NCBI RefSeq assembly: GCF_901905185.1
Contig: NZ_CABFMQ020000073.1
Span: forward strand, 1 to 64,000
Direction of reading: 5' to 3'
Length of the DNA stretch: 64,000 nt
Origin: Methylocella tundrae
GTDB lineage: Bacteria; Pseudomonadota; Alphaproteobacteria; Rhizobiales; Beijerinckiaceae
The position numbers were made by a program, and so were the translations under genes. Positions 36,101 through 44,220 of the stretch are shown here, in pieces (position 1 is the first letter of the stretch; every line of letters begins with the position of its first letter). The notes below the pieces were generated by a model. That model was not told the origin of the DNA. It ran no database searches and saw only the letters and a program-made list of their open reading frames with translations.

Positions 36101-36251
36101 TAAGATATTGCTTGATCAATTCGTCCACGTCCCCGCGGACGAAAGGAGCCGTCAGATAGATCCATTCAATATCAAATAATCCACTTGACCGGATTATCTT
36201 CAATAGAGATTCGTCAATGTTGACATCGACGCTTTCTATAAATTGCCCCAT
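33180..36251 (-). CDS. Double glycosyltransferase with N-terminal 40-residue repeats
   Basis: 1023 residues. Residues 25-210 hold about five copies of a 38-40-residue repeat, clearest at 62-100 and 138-177 (FDVAWYLIQNPDV, then DPVDHYIAFGAAEGRNP). Two GT4-type GT-B domains follow: the first (about 230-620) with REDPFPCVIHEAMACSLATVAF, the second (about 640-1000) with FEGMPISLIEAMACGCAPVVSD. Each has the E-x7-E nucleotide-sugar signature, so it may add two sugars. Cytosolic; no signal or membrane helix. Heads the operon with the three sugar-nucleotide genes downstream. Confidence 0.85.
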   Translation of the reverse strand: MGQFIESVDVNIDESLLKIIRSSGLFDIEWIYLTAPFVRGDVDELIKQYLRGEEPKFSANSLFDEEWYSKHNSDVVDAGIHPLVHYILFGAKERRAPSPLFDPEWYEETYPESSQADEGTFSFHLTAGRVLGNSPNRLFDVAWYLIQNPDVAASGIDPVDHYIAFGAAEGRNPHAEFETRWYISRHPDLLRLGVNPLAHFLEFGAPRQERTRYKPLSGGSVNADLPPGWAKLKYYNVVKPRLGESIKLNDPRPRILFVTHDMSRTGAPLIILTLIKFFAQLNQYSLITFTDQPGDLERDFRRYSHVFDSSRHSINDKELNLSDLVSELGLGGPVILALCNTANTNHYSGPFHALGIPVISLVHEMLYLYPENYIRDLYEFSDQIIFPAQFVRDVADAKVPLPPGLSKVLPQGLLDAHFGDGSREEARLSVRRELGVSADALLVLGCGTVNIRKGVDIFISVAQRIFQTLGDRAHFVWLGSDTMDKNFAYWMKKDVDSSNIRDVFHFVGLKDDPAPYYQAADVFAMTSREDPFPCVIHEAMACSLATVAFADAGGAPEALAEDSGIVVPYGDVSAMATEIEKLLTRSDERARIGANALRRVETRYRFEDYFLSVASLARETLGAPLIETKSRAKVPVKPRVLFFGRDWWISGVNSFTETLMHDLIDRGVDCELVFPSFNDSNRKFLPQLPMRFLNLIGPQEDEWQRLIDFANENAPCILVPNYDYLTSAITPALSSRIGVVGIVHSDDIEHYDHVYRLARYWNKIVCSNRHLLDKVVDINPSLADRTLVIPYGVSVKGGVARIANRAADQPIRIVFCGRLMQHQKRVRDLVAITRSLDREAVPYRLTVIGEGDEREWLAKSWNEKIKNGVVSMVGRLTREEMYEVFRESDVFLLVSSFEGMPISLIEAMACGCAPVVSDLPSGIPDLVSRDVGDRLPIGDVHAFAQSIAGLQRNPARLASMSAAAIKRVSEGGFRTSDMGEHYLAVFEEIWNDLLSGRYVRPQSLVWRGPLSSVSPPSYLFKGL

Positions 36252-36432
36252 GTTTAGGCGCCCCCACCTATTTCCTTATCAAGCCAAAATCAGAGAGCAT
36301 TCTTAGACAGAAAAGCGAGGTTCTCAACCGGCGCGCCGTCGATCGCGCTTATCGAAAGACATCCGCTTTTGCTCGTGACGCAGCGCTTCGAACGCAACTC
36401 TGCTTTTATGGAGTTCCGGGCGGGGTCTCATC

Positions 36433-37623
36433 TCATTCGTCATAGAGAAATTGCGAAAGAGCCACGTCAATTTTCCGGGAGCTCCCGGCTCCTTTGACTG
36501 TGAACGGCGAGAGTTCGATTCCTGCATAATAGGCGTGCAATCCTGGTGTGGGGGTGACAGCAATCTCCAGATCAAGATAATCACAATTACCAGTTTCAAA
36601 GTCTATGAACGTCCGCGTGCGAGGCTCCACCGAGATGCTGTGAATTTCATCGGGCTTCCGATTGAGGTCGCGAACGCTAACCACGGCGCCGGGGTTGTCA
36701 GCCGCGCCGTTGCTGGCATAGGCGGAAAACAGCAAATGGGTCCCTGATGAAGTTGGCAATCCCTTCCAGATCACGCGGAGGGCGTCGCCGGTGTGATTTG
36801 GATGGACCTGGGAGCCGCAAGCAAACGGAAAAGGAGCTGGCTTGGTATGTTGGTTGCCGTTAATGACCTCGGGAACGCATTTGGCGAAAAACATTCGGCA
36901 CTGCGCCTCGCCCGGATAGTCGATCTCCGCAAAGGGCGATAGCAGAGAAACAAAGTCGTCTATGACCTCGGCGTTGCGCGCAATGTCCCAATCGGCCTGC
37001 AGCAATGTCGCGATATCGGTGAGCGTCTGCTTGAGATCGGTGAAGCGCAAAATCCCGAGATTCGGCGCGCTCGCCTCCGTCCATTTTTGACCGCGCCAAA
37101 CCCGGAAAATGTCACGCGCCGCATTTTGGTGCGAATAGCCCTCGTGGAAAGGCAACAGAACGTCATGCAAAGCGATAACGGCCCCTTCCCTTAAGTTCGG
37201 CAGAATGCTGAGCAGGTCGATCGCAGCCCAGGGCGACGAATGAGACGCGTCGATGAAGACGAAATCCACTTGCCGGTCGCCCAGCGTCGCCTTGATGTCG
37301 AGCGCAGTCGACGACCGATGAAAATGTACATTCGGACGCTCGCCGAGGATGTCGAGAGCAGCCTGTCCGACGATCTTCGTTTCATCGAAGTAACAGACTT
37401 CCATAATGTCGAAAGTGTGCAGTTCCCATTGCTGGTCGGCCGCGTCCGCGGCGGCGGCGAGCACGGCTGTCGAAACTCCAGAAGCCGTTCCGACTTCGAC
37501 CAGAACACGCGGTCGCAACCGTTGAACCATGCTGGAAAGAACAGCAGCCTCTGCCGATGTTATCGTTCCTGTTGAAACCCAGGACGGAACCTTGCTATAA
37601 ATACCTTTTAGCAAATCCAGCAT
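36433..37623 (-). CDS. SAM-dependent methyltransferase with C-terminal beta domain
   Basis: Start at ATG 37623, with GGGAGAA five bases upstream; 396 residues. Motif I is VLVEVGTASGVSTAVLAAAA, motif II region VDFVFIDASHSSPWAAID, followed by LREGAVIALHDVLLPFHEG, matching the methyltransferase_24 group that modifies sugars or antibiotics. Residues 260-396 form a separate beta-rich region (LLFSAYASNGAADNPGAVV). Probably O-methylates a sugar of the glycan. Confidence 0.75.
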   Translation of the reverse strand: MLDLLKGIYSKVPSWVSTGTITSAEAAVLSSMVQRLRPRVLVEVGTASGVSTAVLAAAADAADQQWELHTFDIMEVCYFDETKIVGQAALDILGERPNVHFHRSSTALDIKATLGDRQVDFVFIDASHSSPWAAIDLLSILPNLREGAVIALHDVLLPFHEGYSHQNAARDIFRVWRGQKWTEASAPNLGILRFTDLKQTLTDIATLLQADWDIARNAEVIDDFVSLLSPFAEIDYPGEAQCRMFFAKCVPEVINGNQHTKPAPFPFACGSQVHPNHTGDALRVIWKGLPTSSGTHLLFSAYASNGAADNPGAVVSVRDLNRKPDEIHSISVEPRTRTFIDFETGNCDYLDLEIAVTPTPGLHAYYAGIELSPFTVKGAGSSRKIDVALSQFLYDE

Positions 37624-38204
37624 TATTTCTCCCGGGTGCGAATATCCATCACGGGGACGGCCAACAAAACAGACTAACCGGGCGCGCCCGCCACGTCGCA
37701 AGACCATAATCACATGGGGGGCAAAGTACCCTTCTTCGACGTGCTGTCAACCAAAGCGCTCACTGTCATGGGATCGTCGGTCAGAATGGATCTGATGCGA
37801 TTCGGCCTCGCTCGCCTTTCGAGCCGCCGGCTTAATTCCGGAACCATTTTCCTCTTCCGCACAGGATTATCGTCAGAAATGCGCTTTTTCCGGGTCATCG
37901 CCGGGCAATCATTGATCATCACCGGGACGGCGTCGGCGCCGTCAAACGATGGCGAGGGCGGCGGCATAAACCGGGTCCTGGCGCTCTGCCGCAATTCCGC
38001 TCGGAGTTCTCATTAAAGATGTGAACCATTGATGCGCAGCTGCGTCGCAGCCTTGGCGGCGATCAAACATCTACAGCGGGGTTGCGCCTCAGTCCGCAAT
38101 TAGTGGACACTCCGCGAAATCCGTCCTGAAAGCACAAGAAATCGGCAGGCTCCCAAAACGATGACGCGAATTGAGTTGCGGGAACGAAACATTGAGGCGC
38201 AGCG
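37624..38204. other. Gene-poor stretch before the ABC-2 permease
   Basis: 581 bases without a gene I can support. A - strand frame 37710-37904 (MTRKKRISDDNPVRKRKMV...) reads like a small basic protein but has no ribosome site, and a + strand frame at 37714-38016 is equally unconvincing. The right 110 bases should hold the permease promoter. Confidence 0.4.
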
Positions 38205-39008
38205 ATGCAATCAGACATGACGATTAAGCCATCGCGGCCCGCCTCGTCCGCGCTTGCGGTCAATCTGGCAGTCGTCCGCGCGATTTTGTTGCGCGATATC
38301 AGCGTCCAAACCGGACCCTACGGCACAGGCTTGATTGTTCTCTTGCTGATGCCCCTCGGGCATCTTCTCGCCGTGGTGATCGTCTTCAAAACTTTCGGCC
38401 GGTTACCGGCGGTAGGAACGGACCAGCTTGTCTATTACGGCGTATCCATACTTCCATTTGTGATTTATGTTTACGCTGCCCGACAGCTTGTTATGGCGCT
38501 TGTCATAAACCGGCAGCTTCTTTATTTTAGTAGAGTAAAGGTCTTCGATATTCTGCTTGCAAGAGGCGCTCTGGAACTGGCAAATTCGATCGTTCTTTCA
38601 ATTGTCGTGATATTGATATTAGTTTTTTTCTCAGATGGGTTTTCGCCGCGAGATCCTACGGGCTTCGTTTTTGCGATTGCCGGAACGATTTATTTCGCAT
38701 TTTCATTTGGAGTCTTGAATGGATTAATTGCACAAGTTGTTCCAATATGGGCCCTGTTGTTTAATCTTTCGATGCCTCTTTTTTGGATCAGCTCAGGCAT
38801 CATCTTCTTTCCTCCGGCGATCCCGGATCCTTATGATCACTGGGCCGCTTTGAATCCATTACTGCAATGCGTCGAGTGGATCCGTTCGTCGTATTACGAG
38901 GATTACCCGGATAAGCTTCTCAACATTCCCTATCTCTTCGCTTTTTCGACAGCGTGTTTGGGCATCAGCCTCATTTCCGAGAAGCTTGCAAGGCGCGCGC
39001 TTCGATAA
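38205..39008 (+). CDS. ABC-2 type polysaccharide export permease
   Basis: 267 residues with six membrane helices in the ABC-2/KpsM/TagG layout, e.g. GTGLIVLLLMPLGHLLAVVIV, VVILILVFFSDGF, FSFGVLNGLIAQVVPIWALLF and FWISSGIIFFPPAIPDPY. Such permeases pair with a KpsT-like ATPase to carry finished polysaccharide across the inner membrane. No ATPase is present in the window: an IS630 copy starts 62 bases after the stop. The gene appears intact. Confidence 0.85.
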   Translation: MQSDMTIKPSRPASSALAVNLAVVRAILLRDISVQTGPYGTGLIVLLLMPLGHLLAVVIVFKTFGRLPAVGTDQLVYYGVSILPFVIYVYAARQLVMALVINRQLLYFSRVKVFDILLARGALELANSIVLSIVVILILVFFSDGFSPRDPTGFVFAIAGTIYFAFSFGVLNGLIAQVVPIWALLFNLSMPLFWISSGIIFFPPAIPDPYDHWAALNPLLQCVEWIRSSYYEDYPDKLLNIPYLFAFSTACLGISLISEKLARRALR

Positions 39009-39069
39009 GTTGCTCCGCGGGCCTGATTTGCTGGATACGATCCAGCCCGGCTTTATTAAAGCCCATTGA

Positions 39070-40214
39070 TACCAACGGCCCTTATGATTGACCGATGTGG
39101 GCCCATTCGCGCATGCCGATTGAGGTGATTGTTTTGGGCTGTGCGATGAGGTTTCGCCAGGCCTCACAGGCGGCGTCGATGATGGCGTCATAGCTTTCGA
39201 AGACGCGGTTCGAGAGCCAGTTCGCGCGCAGATATTGCCAGATGTTCTCGACCGGGTTCAGCTCCGGGGATCGGGAAGGCAGGAAAATCAGCGTCATGTT
39301 CTTTGGGACGTTGAGGGCCCCCGTCGTATGCCACCCGGCGCGATCGAGCAGCAGGACAGCGTGTGCGCCCTTGGCGACCATGCGTGAGATTTCGTCGAGA
39401 TGAAGTTGCATGGCCTCTGTGTTGGCATAGGGCAGTGCGAGCGCCGCGCCGGTTCCGCGGGCCGGGCAGATCGCGCCGAAGAGCCAGGCGCTCTCGTAGC
39501 GCTGGTCGGCAGGCTGACGCGGCCGCGTTCCGCGTCTTGCCCATTGGCGGACGATCCCGTTCTTCTGGCCGATCCGGGCCTCGTCCTGGAACCAGATCTC
39601 GATGGGTTTGCCCTTCCTGACGCCGGCCAGATGGACGTTCAGCGCGGCCGCGAAGTTTTTTTAAACGCCTCGATCGTCCGGGCGTCCTGCCCCGGGTGGC
39701 GCCGACGGGCGCTGACATGGAAGAAGCCGAGCGCCTTGAGGAGCTTGCCGACCGTACGCTCGTGATAGACGACGCCGAAGCGCTCGCCGATGACGCGTTG
39801 CAAGTCGACGCGCCGCCAGCGCACGACGCATGCACGGCCCGGTCCGGACCGGTCCAAGCTGCGCCAGTTTCGCCTGCTGCTCCGCCGAGAGGCGCGTCGG
39901 CCTGCCCTTCGACCAGTTGTCGAGATCATGGTCGTTAAACCGATGCGCCCAGTCGCGCAGCGTCTGGCGATCCATGCCGCCGATCCGCGCCGCATCTGTC
40001 CGGTTCATGCCGTCCAGGACCGCCGCCAGCGCCAATAGACGCCGGCTCTGGTTCGCGTTCTTCGCCGCCGTCGCAAGCCGCCAAAGTTCGCCAGCTGAAA
40101 AATCCGTCCGTAATTTAACCGCTGACGCCATCGCGCGAATCCTCCCCGCGCCATGCAATTATCTCAGACGCGAAAGCGGAATCCCTCACGAGCCAAATAT
40201 CGAGGCCGTTGGTA
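39070..40214 (-). mobile_element. IS630-family element, copy 1
   Basis: 1145 bases bounded by TA dinucleotides and inverted ends TACCAACGGCC / GGCCGTTGGTA, matching IS630 insertion at TA. Every frame I compared is the same in the copy at 56642-57786, in the same orientation. It sits 62 bases past the ABC-2 permease. Contains one transposase gene on -, broken as described separately. Confidence 0.9.
39082..40131 (-). pseudogene. IS630 transposase, two frame changes
   Basis: Start at ATG 40131 (MASAVKLRTDFSAGELW). The N-terminal HTH frame runs to AEQQAKLAQLG, then a +1 change in the GGACCGGTCCGG tract is needed to reach VVRWRRVDLQRVIGERFGV. That second frame ends at FKKTS, where the coding strand reads TTTAAAAAAAC; a -1 slip there restores the catalytic frame (IEIWFQDEARIGQKNG, HAVLLLDRAGWHTTG, LPSRSPELNPVENIW, containing the DDE residues). 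The A7 slip is typical programmed frameshifting; the first shift looks like a true lesion. Confidence 0.8.
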
Positions 40215-40324
40215 TGACAAGCTCAGTAGGCGATGACCTTACCCCTTGGGCTTGACCTGCTCCCTGAAAACCGGCCATTTTGAACTGGGATTTCGAATTA
40301 TGATCCCTGATTAAGGAAAATTCC

Positions 40325-40590
40325 ATGAAAACGAGCAAGTTCACGGAGGCGCAGATCGCCTTCGTTTTGAAGCAGGCGGAGGATGGCGTTGCCGTTGCGA
40401 GGTCTGTCGCAAGGCGGGCATTTCGGATGCGACCTTTTACAACTGGCGCAAGAAATACGCTGGCCTGATGCCGTCGGAGATGAAGCGGCTGCGCCAGCTT
40501 GAGGAAGAAAACGCCAAGCTGAAACGGATTGTCGCCGACCTGTCCTTGGACAAAGCCATGCTTCAGGAAGTGCTGGCAAAAAAGCACTGA
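40325..40590 (+). pseudogene. IS3 orfA (HTH), frameshifted
   Basis: Begins MKTSKFTEAQIAFVLKQAEDGVAVA; a one-base deletion near 40400 then shifts the frame, after which the expected SDATFYNWRKKYAGL and EEENAKLKRIVADLSLDKAML appear in another frame. The end GCAAAAAAGCACTGA contains the A6G slip site typical of orfA-orfB frameshifting in this family. Inactive as it stands. Confidence 0.8.
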
Positions 40591-41184
40591 CGCCTGGCCG
40601 CAAGCGGGAGCTTGTCGACAAGCTGCGATCGGATCGGAAAGTCTCGATCCGGCGCGCCTTTGCTCGGCACTACGGGTCGACCGGGCGCTGTACGCCTACA
40701 ATTCCAAACGGGGCGGCCAGGCGGATATCAAGCAGCGGATCAAGGAGATCGCGGAGACGCGCGTGCGCTATGGCTATCGGCGCATTCACGTGCTGCTGCG
40801 GCGGGAAGGCTGGGCGGTGAACGCCAGCGGATCTATCGGCTTTACAAGGATCTTGGCCTGCAATTGCAGAACAAGACCCCAAAGAGGCGGGTGAAGGCCA
40901 AACTGCGGGACGACCGATGCGCCGCCATGCAGCACAACGAAACCTGGGCGGAGCTGGTTTGAGGCTCCGGCAGGCGCAGCCTCTTGGAGAAGCCAGCGGA
41001 GGGGATGGACTTTGTGCATAACCAGTTGGCGACAGGCCGAAAGCTTCGGGTGTTGACCATAGTCGACACGTTTTCCCGCTTCTCTCCGGCTGTTGATCCC
41101 CGTTTCAGCTATCGGGGCGAAGACGTGGTCTTGACGCTGGAGCGGATCTGCAAGAGCGTCGGCTATCCGAAGACGATCCGAGCT

Positions 41185-42472
41185 GGGAGTGTCAGAAATT
41201 TTGTGTGCGAGGCCGGTGAGCCATCACGCTTGAACGAACCTTTCGTCGAACATGATGGCGAATTGAGTCTTTGCCTCGAACCATTCGCGCGGCGGCATTT
41301 TCCATTCTCGGGCGGTCTCGCGCAAGACGAGAAACAGAAGCTTCGTCGCGGCGTCATCGGTTGGAAAATGACCTCTCGCGCGCACGGCGCGGCGTAATTT
41401 TGCGTTAAGCGCCTCAATCGCGTTTGTGGTGTAGATGATCCGCCGGACGGCCTCCGGGGAGGCGAAGAAAGGGATTACGCGCTCCCAATTGCGCCGCCAG
41501 CTTTGCGCGATGGCCGGATATTTTTGCCCCCAATGGCCAGCGTCGAAAGCCTCGAGCGCCGTCCAGGCCGCATCGGCGTCCTTCGCCCGGTAAATCATCT
41601 TCAATGCGCCGGCGAGGGCTTTGCGGTCTTTCCAGGAGGCGAAATCCATTGAATGGCGGATCAGATGGACGATACATGTTTGAACGATCGTCTGTGGAAA
41701 GACGGCGTTGATCGCCTCCGGAAAGCCTTTCAAACCGTCGACGACGGCGATCAGAACGTCATTGACGCCCCGGTTCTTCAGCTCGTTCATCATCCGCAGC
41801 CAGAATTTGGTGCTTCGGTATTTTCGATCCAAAGACCCAAAATATCCTTCGTCCCATCCGCCTGGACGCTCAGCGCGATATAGACGGCCTTGTTGCGCAC
41901 CAGGCCTTCGTCCCGGATTTTGACCCGCAACGCATCAAAGAAAACAAGCGGATAGCTCGCCTCCAAAGGGCGGTTCCGCCATTCGCCAACCGTCTCCAGA
42001 ACCCACCGTCGAGATTAGGTCGGACGAAACATCCAGCCCATAGATCTCAAGCAGATGTCCCTGAATCTACCGCACCGTCATGCCGCGCGCATACATCGAC
42101 ACGATCTTCTCGTCGAAACCGGGAAACCGGCGCTGGTATCTGGCGATCAGCTTGGGATCGAAAGTGCCCTCACGATCGCGCGGTATGCGAATATCGAGCT
42201 TCGACGTCTCGGTGATCACGTTCTTGTTCGAATAGCCATTGCGGTGGTTTTTCCTGCCCTCGGCCGCCTCGCCCTCAAGATGATCGTCAATCTCAGCATT
42301 TAGCACCCGCTCGGCCAGCGCCTTCTTCAGCTCATCGAATAAGCCGTCCTTGTTGAAAACCTCTTTCGGATCGCGGCCGGCCAGAAGTTGATCCAGGGTG
42401 TCTTTCTTGATTGCCATATGAGCCCTCCATCGGCGTCATTATGGCCCAGCACACAAGATTCCTGACAGTCCC
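41185..42472 (-). mobile_element. IS256-family element, decayed
   Basis: Ends GGGAGTGTCAGAAATTTTGTG (41185) and, inverted, GGGACTGTCAGGAATCTTGTG (to 42472) are imperfect repeats. Inserted within IS3 orfB. Target duplication could not be resolved. Carries one damaged transposase gene on -. Confidence 0.75.
41224..42417 (-). pseudogene. IS256 transposase with nonsense and frame changes
   Basis: The N-terminal part (42417-42067, MAIKKDTLDQLLAGRD to YARGMTVR) ends at a TAG where the family continues with Glu-Ile-Gln-Gly-His. The C-terminal part (41832-41224: NELKNRGVNDVLIAVVDGLKGFPEAI, CIVHLIRHSMDF, TTNAIEALNAKLRRAVRARG) is in frame by itself. The middle (42060-41840) has lesions. The mutator-type catalytic Asp/Glu residues are thus on separate fragments. 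Inactive. Confidence 0.8.
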
Positions 42473-42859
42473 TCCGGGTGGATCAGGGCTCCGAATTCAT
42501 CTCGCGGGACCTTGATCTGTGGGCCTATCAGAAGGGCGTCGTGCTCGACTTTTCACGGCCGGCAAGCCGACCGACAACGCTTTCATCGAGTCGTTCAACG
42601 GCAAGTTTCGGGCGGAGTGCCTCAATGCCCACTGGTTCATGAGCCTTGCGGACGCCCGGGAGGAAATGGAGGTCTGGCGTAGAGACTATAACGAGGTCAG
42701 ACCCCATAGCGCGATCGGGAATAAGCCCCCGATATCGTTGGCAAACGGCTTATCGACGCTCCCCGCGTCATAAGCCAAAACAGGCGGAAATTCCAGTCTC
42801 GGCTGGCCTAAAAACCGGGAGCGGCTCAGGAGGCCTCCAATAACTCTGATTTTGGCTGA

Positions 42860-42976
42860 GCCCCGTCGCGCATTGATCGCTATTACGGCGTCTTTGCGCC
42901 GCTCATCGCGGAGGCCCAGCCTCGCTCGCCAACTATCCTCGTTTCCACAATTCCCGCCGACCCAATCCAGCCTTGA
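42860..42976 (+). pseudogene. C-terminal fragment of an unidentified gene
   Basis: Directly after the IS3 element a frame reading RIDRYYGVFAPLIAEAQ then PRSPTILVSTIPADPIQP runs to TGA 42976, with strongly GC-biased third codon positions like a real gene. It has no start, so it is probably the tail of a gene whose 5' part was removed by the IS insertions. Family not recognised. Confidence 0.45.
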
Positions 42977-43120
42977 CTGGCAGAGGTCAGAACAGGCCTA
43001 TTTCAACCGGCTGCCGCACATCGCGGCGACCGGAACCGGGCACACGCGCGACTTATCAAACCGGAAAAGTTGTCCAGACAAACCGAGCCAGCTCTGCGTA
43101 GCTTTTCATTTACATCCTCA

Positions 43121-43152
43121 ATTATACAATATGTCTATTATACAATATGTCT
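43121..43152. repeat. 16-bp perfect tandem duplication at a gene start
   Basis: ATTATACAATATGTCT occurs twice in a row, just before the GT2 gene. Each unit holds an ATG; as 16 is not a multiple of three, the two ATGs are in different frames, only the first (43131) being in the GT2 frame. Confidence 0.8.
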
Positions 43153-43157
43153 ATAAT

Positions 43158-44069
43158 ATGGTAGACGAACCTATGCCTGCGTTGAGTATCATTTTAATAG
43201 CTCACAACATGGAACGTGAGCTGCCGAGAACCTTGAAGTCATTCTCTCCCGCGATGCAGCAGGGATTGAGTGTCGACGATTATGAGTTGATCGTGGTCGA
43301 TAACGGCTCTCGACGCCCTTTTCGCCAGCAGGAGCTGGAGCCCTTTGCGCCAAACGTCAGGGTTCTCGACGCGCCCGATCCCACTCCCTCGCCTGTCGCC
43401 GCGATTCACCAAGGGTTGGTTGCGGCAAACGGCGAACTTATCGGAGTTTGCATCGATGGAGCTCGAATGGCGTCCCCAGGCCTCCTTGTCAATGCTCTGG
43501 CCGCGTCTCAGCTCCATCCGAAGCCGGTAATCGGGACCTTGGCCTTTCATCTGGGTTTCAAGGTGCAGATGGAAAGCGTCCCTGAGGGATATTCTCAGGA
43601 GGTCGAAGATACCCTTCTCGCTCGTTGCGACTGGGAGAAGGACGGCTATCGGCTCTTCCAGATCTCTAGTTTCGCTGGTTCCTCAGCCGAGGGGTGGTTC
43701 AAATTGCCAGCAGAAACAAACGCATTGTTCCTCAAGCGTTCGCATTGGCGAGATTTAAATGGCGGCTATGATATCCGCTTCAGGACGCCCGGCGGAGGTC
43801 TGGCGAATTTAGACCTGTGGCATCGGCTGGCCGAAGATGCAACATCGGGTTTGATCATGTTGCTCGGCGAGGCGACGTTTCACCAGGTCCACGGCGGCGT
43901 GGCGACGAATGCGCTTGAGTCACCTTGGGCAGAATTCAGCCGCGAGTACCGAGCCATCCGGGGCGTCGAATATAAGCGTCCCGTGCGCAGGCCGCTACTG
44001 TATGGCGCCTTCAATGCCGAGAGCGCCAGCCATATTGAATTTTTTTCAAGCAGCGCCTCGTCGAGGTAA
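43158..44069 (+). CDS. Family 2-like glycosyltransferase
   Basis: ATG 43158 (MVDEPMPALSIIL) gives 303 residues; ATG 43131 or 43173 are alternatives, and an open frame continues upstream without coding character. GT-A fold: LSIILIAHNMERELPRTLKS at the start, YELIVVDNGSRRPF, LVAANGELIGVCIDGARM. The usual acidic metal motif reads CIDGAR, a single Asp, so the metal site is atypical. Probably a sugar transferase for the glycan. Follows IS debris, so its own promoter may be in the AT-rich duplication. Confidence 0.75.
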   Translation: MVDEPMPALSIILIAHNMERELPRTLKSFSPAMQQGLSVDDYELIVVDNGSRRPFRQQELEPFAPNVRVLDAPDPTPSPVAAIHQGLVAANGELIGVCIDGARMASPGLLVNALAASQLHPKPVIGTLAFHLGFKVQMESVPEGYSQEVEDTLLARCDWEKDGYRLFQISSFAGSSAEGWFKLPAETNALFLKRSHWRDLNGGYDIRFRTPGGGLANLDLWHRLAEDATSGLIMLLGEATFHQVHGGVATNALESPWAEFSREYRAIRGVEYKRPVRRPLLYGAFNAESASHIEFFSSSASSR

Positions 44070-44220
44070 AATTACGGCGCGGCAACGGTCCGGACCGCGA
44101 AGGCTTCTCATCGCTTTCAGCCAGAGCTTTGACGGGTTCCCTATCATATCCGCAAGTACACAGAAGGCTTTTCGTTGGATACAAAGAGTCCGAATGAAGC
44201 AATTGATCCTGGAAAAAATC

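Larger units (their letters stand above)
40591..42773 (+). pseudogene. IS3 orfB (DDE transposase), broken in two
   Basis: The left part (40591-41184) contains KQRIKEIAETRVRYGYRRIHVLLRREG in one frame and RKLRVLTIVDTFSRFSPAVDP in another; the right part (42473-42773) resumes at VDQGSEFISRDLDLW and ends in [19 protein letters not shown]. Several frame changes and the IS256 insertion make it non-functional. The 3' part is close to the orfB fragment at 63479-64000, showing related copies nearby. Confidence 0.75.
40253..42828 (+). mobile_element. IS3-family element, decayed and split by IS256 element
   Basis: Ends TGACCTGCTCCCTG (40253) and CGGGAGCGGCTCA (to 42828) are imperfect inverted repeats and match the ends at 56535 and 63424. 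orfA and orfB are both damaged, and an IS256-family element (41185-42472) lies inside orfB, just after PKTIR and before VDQGSEF. No clear target duplication is visible. Confidence 0.8.

Noticed and set aside
42852..43130. N-terminal 93-codon extension of the GT2 gene
   Set aside because: Overlaps the IS border and the gene fragment in another frame; not like any GT2 N terminus.
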